Below the pieces are notes generated by a model. The model worked only from the letters and a program-made list of their open reading frames with translations. It ran no database searches and had not been told where the DNA came from. From contig JAGPHP010000007.1 in the NCBI GenBank assembly GCA_018055415.1, positions 1 to 36,499 on the forward strand: a stretch of DNA of 36,499 bases, read 5' to 3'. Source of the DNA: Breznakibacter sp. Its GTDB lineage: Bacteria > Bacteroidota > Bacteroidia > Bacteroidales > Marinilabiliaceae. Shown in pieces: positions 35,179-36,499 of this stretch (position 1 is the first letter of the stretch; each line of letters opens with the position of its first letter). The position numbers were made by a program, and so were the translations under genes.

Positions 35179-36366
35179 ATGATAAAGCGCATTAAAGATT
35201 TCCTGGGCCTTAACAGTGGTCTCACAGGCTTACTTGTAATGGTGGTTTTAGTGGGGCTGGGCGAAAAAATGGCCGAGAGATTTTTGCCACTTTATCTAAC
35301 AGCATTAGGGGCTTCATTGCTCGTCCCAGGACTACTTAACGGTTTAGATACTTTTTTATCAGCCATTTACTCTATTCCTGGGGGTTGGTTAACTGCCAAA
35401 TTTGGATATAAACGTTCGTTGTTGTGGTTCAATATCTTAGCCATGTTTGGTTATGCTATTGTGATACTATTCCCTTATTGGATTGCCGTAATTATTGGCT
35501 CATTCTTCTTTTTATCTTGGACGAGTTTATCCTTGCCAGCCTCTATGGAGCTGGTGAGAGGCGAAGTACCCAAGAATAAGCAGGTTATGGGTGTTTCGTT
35601 GCACTCCTTGGTTAGGCGAATACCAATGGCAATTGGACCTGTTATTGGTGGTGTTTTAATAGATCAATATGGAATTACTCAAGGGATTAGAATCTCTTTT
35701 GCAATAGCTTTTTTGCTTGGACTACTTTCTACAATCATACAGCAGTTTACACTTAAAAATGATACTCCTCAGGGTGGAGATCCGCAGGCTTTTGTCTCCA
35801 TATTTAAATTTCCTCGAAATCTTAAAGTGTTGTTAGTAAGTGATATATTGGTGCGGTTTTGTGAACAGATACCTTATGCATATATCGCTATTTGGGCGGT
35901 TGCAACCGTTGGAGGGGCGGGAGTAACGGCCTCTGAATTTGGTGTTTTAACGGCTATCGAGATGGTGGTTGCGCTTCTGGTTTATATTCCTGTGGCTTAT
36001 TATGCCGATAGGGCCAACAAGAAGCCTTTTGTGGTTACTACTTTTATTTTTTTTATGCTCTTTCCACTTATTTTATGGTTATCAACCAGTTTTATAGCTT
36101 TGGTTTTTGCTTTTATATTTAGAGGATTGAAGGAGTTTGGTGAACCAACGCGTAAATCGCTCATCATGGATTTAGCCCCACATGATGAGAAGCCTGTTTA
36201 TTTTGGAAGTTACTACTTTTATCGCGATTTGGCCGTTACCATTGGGGCACTTTTGGGGGCCTATTTGTGGAGATACAGTACGCCAACAATTACTTTTTTG
36301 AGTGCTACGGTTTTTGGGGTATTGGGAGTGGTGGTGTTTGCAATATGGGGGAGGGATGAGAATTAA
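35179..36366 (+). CDS. major facilitator superfamily transporter
   Basis: 395 residues with about 12 hydrophobic segments in two halves. The loop between helices 2 and 3 holds GGWLTAKFGYKRS, a form of the MFS motif A (GxLaDrxGrr), and its second-half counterpart is YYADRANKKP. A central cytoplasmic loop is at about 190-215. Substrate unknown; the closest general resemblance is to drug or sugar efflux MFS proteins. Its stop codon overlaps, tail to tail, the stop of the minus-strand DUF2442 gene, and no terminator separates them. Confidence 0.88.
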   Translation: MIKRIKDFLGLNSGLTGLLVMVVLVGLGEKMAERFLPLYLTALGASLLVPGLLNGLDTFLSAIYSIPGGWLTAKFGYKRSLLWFNILAMFGYAIVILFPYWIAVIIGSFFFLSWTSLSLPASMELVRGEVPKNKQVMGVSLHSLVRRIPMAIGPVIGGVLIDQYGITQGIRISFAIAFLLGLLSTIIQQFTLKNDTPQGGDPQAFVSIFKFPRNLKVLLVSDILVRFCEQIPYAYIAIWAVATVGGAGVTASEFGVLTAIEMVVALLVYIPVAYYADRANKKPFVVTTFIFFMLFPLILWLSTSFIALVFAFIFRGLKEFGEPTRKSLIMDLAPHDEKPVYFGSYYFYRDLAVTIGALLGAYLWRYSTPTITFLSATVFGVLGVVVFAIWGRDEN

Positions 36367-36499
36367 AGTTGAGTGCTATTTTGATAGAGCACTTCGGGAT
36401 CAAAATCGGCTTCATTTTCCCATTCGATAGAATCAAAAGAGACTTTGACCTTTTTGAATTCCGCTTTATCTTTTAACTCTTGAAAGATTCCAATATTTA
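36363..36499 (-). CDS. DUF2442 family protein, C-terminal part (cut by window end)
   Basis: The minus strand is open from the window edge to a TAA at 36363-36365, encoding 44 complete codons that end FKKVKVSFDSIEWENEAD and then FDPEVLYQN. The pattern GIF-x-L-K-D-K-x-F-K-K followed by I-x-W-x-x-x-A-D-F-x-P-E-x-L-Y is the C-terminal half of DUF2442 proteins (about 80-90 residues, often beside DUF4160). The 5' part lies beyond 36499. The stop overlaps the convergent MFS stop. Confidence 0.75.
   Translation of the reverse strand, partial: NIGIFQELKDKAEFKKVKVSFDSIEWENEADFDPEVLYQNSTQL

Overview
The window is a stretch of core chromosome from a member of the Bacteroidetes, most likely order Bacteroidales. 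Three things in the sequence support this. The DNA is AT-rich and coding starts lack strong Shine-Dalgarno sequences. Many genes are preceded by the phylum's -7 promoter element TAnnTTTG. The primary sigma factor is the short Bacteroidetes form (about 286 residues, starting [10 protein letters not shown]). Gene content agrees: a DUF3822-rsmD pair, a folP-cdaA pair, a FtsE ATPase without FtsX beside it, and several SusC/OmpA-era style outer-membrane barrels. The order-level call is inference.

Layout. 1-180: two tRNA genes on the minus strand (Ser-GGA, Trp-CCA) behind one promoter. 300-6215: a membrane-anchored helix-hairpin-helix protein, asnB, then purB followed closely by an MsbA-type ABC exporter, closed by a long bidirectional terminator. 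6285-11883 (minus): an apparent envelope operon made of a 1020-residue TPR protein, an outer-membrane barrel and a LutA-type Fe-S protein. 12073-19108: ftsE, dapF, htrA/degP, rpoD, uvrB and a small outer-membrane barrel with a very basic tail. 19411-23103: purL. 23209-26252: a tight operon of a DEDDh exonuclease, an FAH-family enzyme, folP and the c-di-AMP synthase cdaA. 26324-31275: a nucleotide-sugar operon (ugd, uxs, rmlA, phosphohexomutase). 31276-31579: a terminator and a 211-bp imperfect inverted repeat built from CGCAAAG units. 31580-36499: a RecD-like helicase, a pilin-like membrane protein, a DUF3822 protein, rsmD, an MFS transporter and the C-terminal end of a DUF2442 protein running off the window.

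How the genes fit together. Purine synthesis (purB, purL), folate (folP), asparagine (asnB) and diaminopimelate (dapF) supply precursors. ugd, uxs, rmlA and the mutase supply UDP-glucuronate, UDP-xylose and dTDP-glucose for surface polysaccharide. HtrA, the MsbA-like exporter, the TPR/barrel operon and FtsE act in the envelope. No phage, insertion sequence with a transposase, CRISPR array or defence island is visible. The most unusual items are the CGCAAAG inverted repeat, the pilin-like/actin-fold-like gene pair next to rsmD, the TPR-barrel-LutA operon, and the basic-tailed barrel. Four genes (purB, rpoD, purL, ugd) have longer open frames upstream, but I placed their starts at internal ATGs because the promoter elements lie inside or at the edge of the longer versions.
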